From Patescibacteria group bacterium (GTDB lineage: Bacteria > Patescibacteriota > Microgenomatia > Daviesbacterales > UBA10151), in contig JAHIVD010000065.1 in assembly GCA_018816815.1 (NCBI GenBank), positions 1 to 6,964 on the forward strand: a DNA stretch of 6,964 nt, in the 5' to 3' direction. The position numbers and the translations under genes are program-made. The notes beneath the pieces are model-generated. The model was not told the DNA's origin and did no database searches. It was given only the letters and a program-made list of their open reading frames with translations. Of this stretch, positions 5,050 to 6,964 are shown piece after piece (the first letter of the stretch is position 1; every line of letters starts with the position of its first letter).

Positions 5050-5571
5050 TTATTGAGAACTTGATTTGCAATATACCCGCGCTGGATTATCTGTAGCAAC
5101 ATTTATTGCGAACGGCGTTGTTGCGTAATTACTCTCTAAATAAGCACATATTGTCCAATTGGTTGTATTAGCAGCAACAGTTCCCGTGAAAACTGCATAG
5201 GCGGGACTAGCGGGAGCGGAAGGACAAGCAGCTGCTGGATCCCAGGTAGTTGGTGCTCCAACTGCAGTACTTGTCGTAAGTGAAGCGTAACAATATTTAG
5301 GAGTTGAGGTATCATTCGGAATTACTCTGCCTGCAAAATCAGCTGTAGCAATTGTTTGATACGCAGTATTACTACCCTTTTTAGTTTCTAGAGCACTAGC
5401 AATAGCATCAATATCACTCCTTCTTCTGGCATCCCTGGCATTTTTCTGTACTCCGGTAAATACAGTTATCCCGATAACAGATAAAATAGCAATTATGGAT
5501 ATAACAACAAGGAGTTCAACCAAAGTAAAACCAGAAGGATTGTTTGTAGATTTGGGCAGGAATTTTTTCAT
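5050..5571 (-). CDS. Type IV pilin, four-cysteine GspG-like family, small-residue-rich
   Basis: A 173-residue prepilin with a 14-residue leader ending in Gly14, then FTLVELLVVISIIAILSVIG and Glu19 as mature residue 5. The helix continues with KNARDARRRSDIDAIASALE. The soluble domain is rich in Ala, Thr and Ser and has four cysteines (94, 116, 142, 168) in the contexts YC, ACP, ICAYLE and YC, matching the two pilins at 1571-2686 although those are in another operon. It has its own promoter with a consensus -35 that overlaps the end of the peptidase gene, so it may be made at a higher level than its neighbours, as expected for a major pilin; that is inference. No good ribosome site is seen before the ATG. 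No terminator is obvious downstream. Confidence 0.88.
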   Translation of the reverse strand: MKKFLPKSTNNPSGFTLVELLVVISIIAILSVIGITVFTGVQKNARDARRRSDIDAIASALETKKGSNTAYQTIATADFAGRVIPNDTSTPKYCYASLTTSTAVGAPTTWDPAAACPSAPASPAYAVFTGTVAANTTNWTICAYLESNYATTPFAINVATDNPARVYCKSSSQ

Positions 5572-5592
5572 TAGATTCTGTTAACTATATAT

Positions 5593-5622
5593 AGTATCTA
5601 CATAACCAAAAACACTTGTCAA
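5593..5622 (-). promoter_or_regulatory. Promoter of the pilin at 5050-5571
   Basis: On the minus strand a perfect TTGACA (5622-5617) is followed after 18 bases by GATACT (5598-5593), a 4/6 match. The start site would fall near 5586, giving a leader of about 15 bases. The TGA of the upstream peptidase gene is part of the -35 box. A 12-base palindrome, ACTATATATAGT (5584-5595), covers the region between the -10 and the start site. Confidence 0.6.
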
Positions 5623-6506
5623 GACCCCAATTTTAAATACCAATCAATTATCAAATTTCCCCAAAAAAGCATCATTAAACTACCTAAAACTAAAAATGGT
5701 CCAAAAGGAATAGCTTGACCGAAATGCTTTTTACCGGTAATAATTAGCCCTAATCCAAATATTGCACCTGTAAAAAATGCCAGCATCAGAGCAAAAAGGG
5801 CTTGGGGAAACCCCAGCATTATCCCTATAAATGCTCCCAGTTTTACATCCCCTCCGCCCATTCCTTTTCCGCGTGTAATAATTATCAATCCCCAGAAAAA
5901 TCCTCCTATTAATACCCCTGTCAGGAGTGACAGGAAAAATGGTTGGGCTATTGCTAATGCATGCCTTTGGAAATATGTATTGTGCGGAGGAAGTAGTAAT
6001 CTACCCACAACGCTTCCGGAAAGATAGTTATAAAGATAAACAATTTTATATAAAGTAATGACAGTTAAACCAACAATACCAATAATTATAGAAGGAATAA
6101 CAATCCGGTCAGGAATAAACATCTTCTTAAGGTCAGTTAAGAAAAGAACCACTAAAACTACTACAAAGAATGTCTTAAATGCCAGCTCCATTAACGCTGA
6201 TAGAATTTGAAATTGAGGAATTGAAAAACTGAAAAAGCTTTGCCAAAAGAGGAATCCTACCAAAACTCCAGTTACTGTCTCAACTATCAAATACTCAATC
6301 TCTAGTTTATCTTTACAATACCGGCATTTACCTTTAAGAAGTATAAAAGAAAGAATTGGGAAAAGGTCATACCATGCCAACTTGTGTTGACATTTCGGGC
6401 AGTACGACCTTCCCCAAAAAGATTTGTTACTTAAACTACGGTCAGCCAATACCTTTACCAAACTTCCTAAAACTATACCAATTAAAAATCCTGCTGACCC
6501 CCACAT
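5619..6506 (-). CDS. pilD: Prepilin peptidase / N-methyltransferase (PilD family)
   Basis: A 295-residue polytopic membrane enzyme that removes prepilin leaders and, in its family, methylates the new N-terminus. The N-terminal domain has GSLVKVLADR (14-23) and two zinc-binding pairs, CPKC (Cys36, Cys39) and CRYC (Cys61, Cys64), usual for the bifunctional type. The two catalytic aspartates are visible: Asp125 in LTDLKKMFIPD and Asp220 in GMGGGDVKLG, the family hallmark. Several hydrophobic segments follow. A hydrophilic stretch of about 30 residues (157-187, with LLPPHNTYFQRHA) lengthens one loop compared with the plain family core. The gene starts four bases after the upstream pilin stop; AGGAGG occurs 19 bases before the ATG, too far for a normal ribosome site, so restart after the upstream stop is likely. 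It probably processes all the pilins described here. Confidence 0.95.
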   Translation of the reverse strand: MWGSAGFLIGIVLGSLVKVLADRSLSNKSFWGRSYCPKCQHKLAWYDLFPILSFILLKGKCRYCKDKLEIEYLIVETVTGVLVGFLFWQSFFSFSIPQFQILSALMELAFKTFFVVVLVVLFLTDLKKMFIPDRIVIPSIIIGIVGLTVITLYKIVYLYNYLSGSVVGRLLLPPHNTYFQRHALAIAQPFFLSLLTGVLIGGFFWGLIIITRGKGMGGGDVKLGAFIGIMLGFPQALFALMLAFFTGAIFGLGLIITGKKHFGQAIPFGPFLVLGSLMMLFWGNLIIDWYLKLGS

Positions 6507-6510
6507 AGCG

Positions 6511-6964
6511 TTAATAAGTACAGGTCCCTCCTGAAGTCAAAATAAGCCCTAAACTAGAACCGACCTCATATAGTGCTGGGTCCTCTCCACCATCATTCTC
6601 CATTTTGTCGTTTTGCTGTTCTGATTCTAACTTAGCATTGATCTCCCAAGCATTACCGTCTGAGCAATATAGGTAATGAGTTGCCAAATCATTAATTGGA
6701 TCAACTGGCAAGGTGGGTACTGACACACTATTCTGAGTAGACATATCAACTTTCACCCAACCTGTTCCATCAGAACTCCTAGCTCCTGTGCTTACGCCTT
6801 CACATGGTACGGCAATGCCTCCACTACAAAGAATGGTAGCTGCAGATCCTGTTGCTTCCTGAACTGCCACGTTAATTGCTTGCTGCAAATTTGACAAATC
6901 AGTAAGTCTGGCTGCATCACGACCTCTACGGGTAAGCTCTAATGGGTTAATAATCAACACTACA
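6511..6964 (-). CDS. Type IV pilin, 5' end cut by window edge
   Basis: The frame is open to the right edge, and the first visible residues (VVLIINPLELTRRGRDAARL) are the end of a pilin N-terminal helix, so the leader and the first part of the helix lie outside the window. A GTG at 6960-6958 could be mistaken for a start, but it falls inside the helix. About 150 residues are visible. The soluble domain has Cys pairs (LCSGG, VPCEG, YLYCSD, TCTY), a YCSDGNAWEINAKLES segment comparable to the CAxLE region of the other pilins, and an acidic NDGGEDPALYEVG stretch that I associate with Microgenomates-type pilins. It is followed four bases later by pilD, probably in the same transcript. Function: pilus subunit; its rank, major or minor, is unknown. 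Confidence 0.85.
   Translation of the reverse strand, partial: VVLIINPLELTRRGRDAARLTDLSNLQQAINVAVQEATGSAATILCSGGIAVPCEGVSTGARSSDGTGWVKVDMSTQNSVSVPTLPVDPINDLATHYLYCSDGNAWEINAKLESEQQNDKMENDGGEDPALYEVGSSLGLILTSGGTCTY

Noticed and set aside
6511..6960. GTG at 6960 as a real start of a 149-residue protein
   Set aside because: The preceding base triplet continues the hydrophobic pilin helix (V-V-L-I-I-N-P), so the gene extends beyond the window.
1..6964. CRISPR array, tRNA, rRNA, integrase or transposase gene
   Set aside because: I saw no regularly spaced repeats, cloverleaf sequence or recombinase motifs; the only repeats are the short pair and the palindromic element described.
1..6964. Recoded TGA (Gracilibacteria/Absconditabacteria code 25)
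   Set aside because: TGA ends pilD at the expected family length and the other genes read through without in-frame TGA, so the standard bacterial code fits.

Overview
The window looks like a piece of a low-GC genome from the Candidate Phyla Radiation (Patescibacteria), most likely Microgenomates-like. This is inference from protein style. The pilins combine a GFTLVELL prepilin signal with a following ARDxxR helix motif, and the rightmost pilin carries an NDGGEDPxxYEVG stretch that I associate with Microgenomates pilins. The gene set is compact, with two toxin-antitoxin-like modules in a small space. Standard stop usage (TAA, TAG, TGA) fits genetic code 11. No rRNA or tRNA gene is visible to place it more exactly.

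Layout. (1) Positions 1-2686, minus strand: a run of five type IV pilin or pseudopilin genes, read right to left. Three are GspG-like, one is GspH/FimT-like, and one is PilV/GspI-like and cut by the left edge. (2) Positions 2707-4963: an accessory block. It holds a minus-strand pair (89-aa partner plus an AbiEii-family nucleotidyltransferase) and a divergent plus-strand pair (MntA-like nucleotidyltransferase plus HepT-like HEPN protein). A 157-bp palindromic, MITE-like repeat and a terminator follow. A 20-bp direct repeat with one mismatch lies at both ends of this block. (3) Positions 5050-6964, minus strand: a pilin gene with its own promoter, the prepilin peptidase pilD, and a pilin cut by the right edge.

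How the parts work together. The peptidase would cleave and methylate the six or more prepilins here, which would then assemble into a type IV pilus or a related pseudopilus on the cell surface. The ATPase, platform and secretin-like parts are not in the window. The two modules in the middle are probably selfish or anti-phage stress modules that settled between two pilus operons. Four candidate promoters place the -10 box only 6 to 9 bases before ATG, which suggests leaderless mRNAs for first genes. At least two genes inside the pilin operon have Shine-Dalgarno sites.
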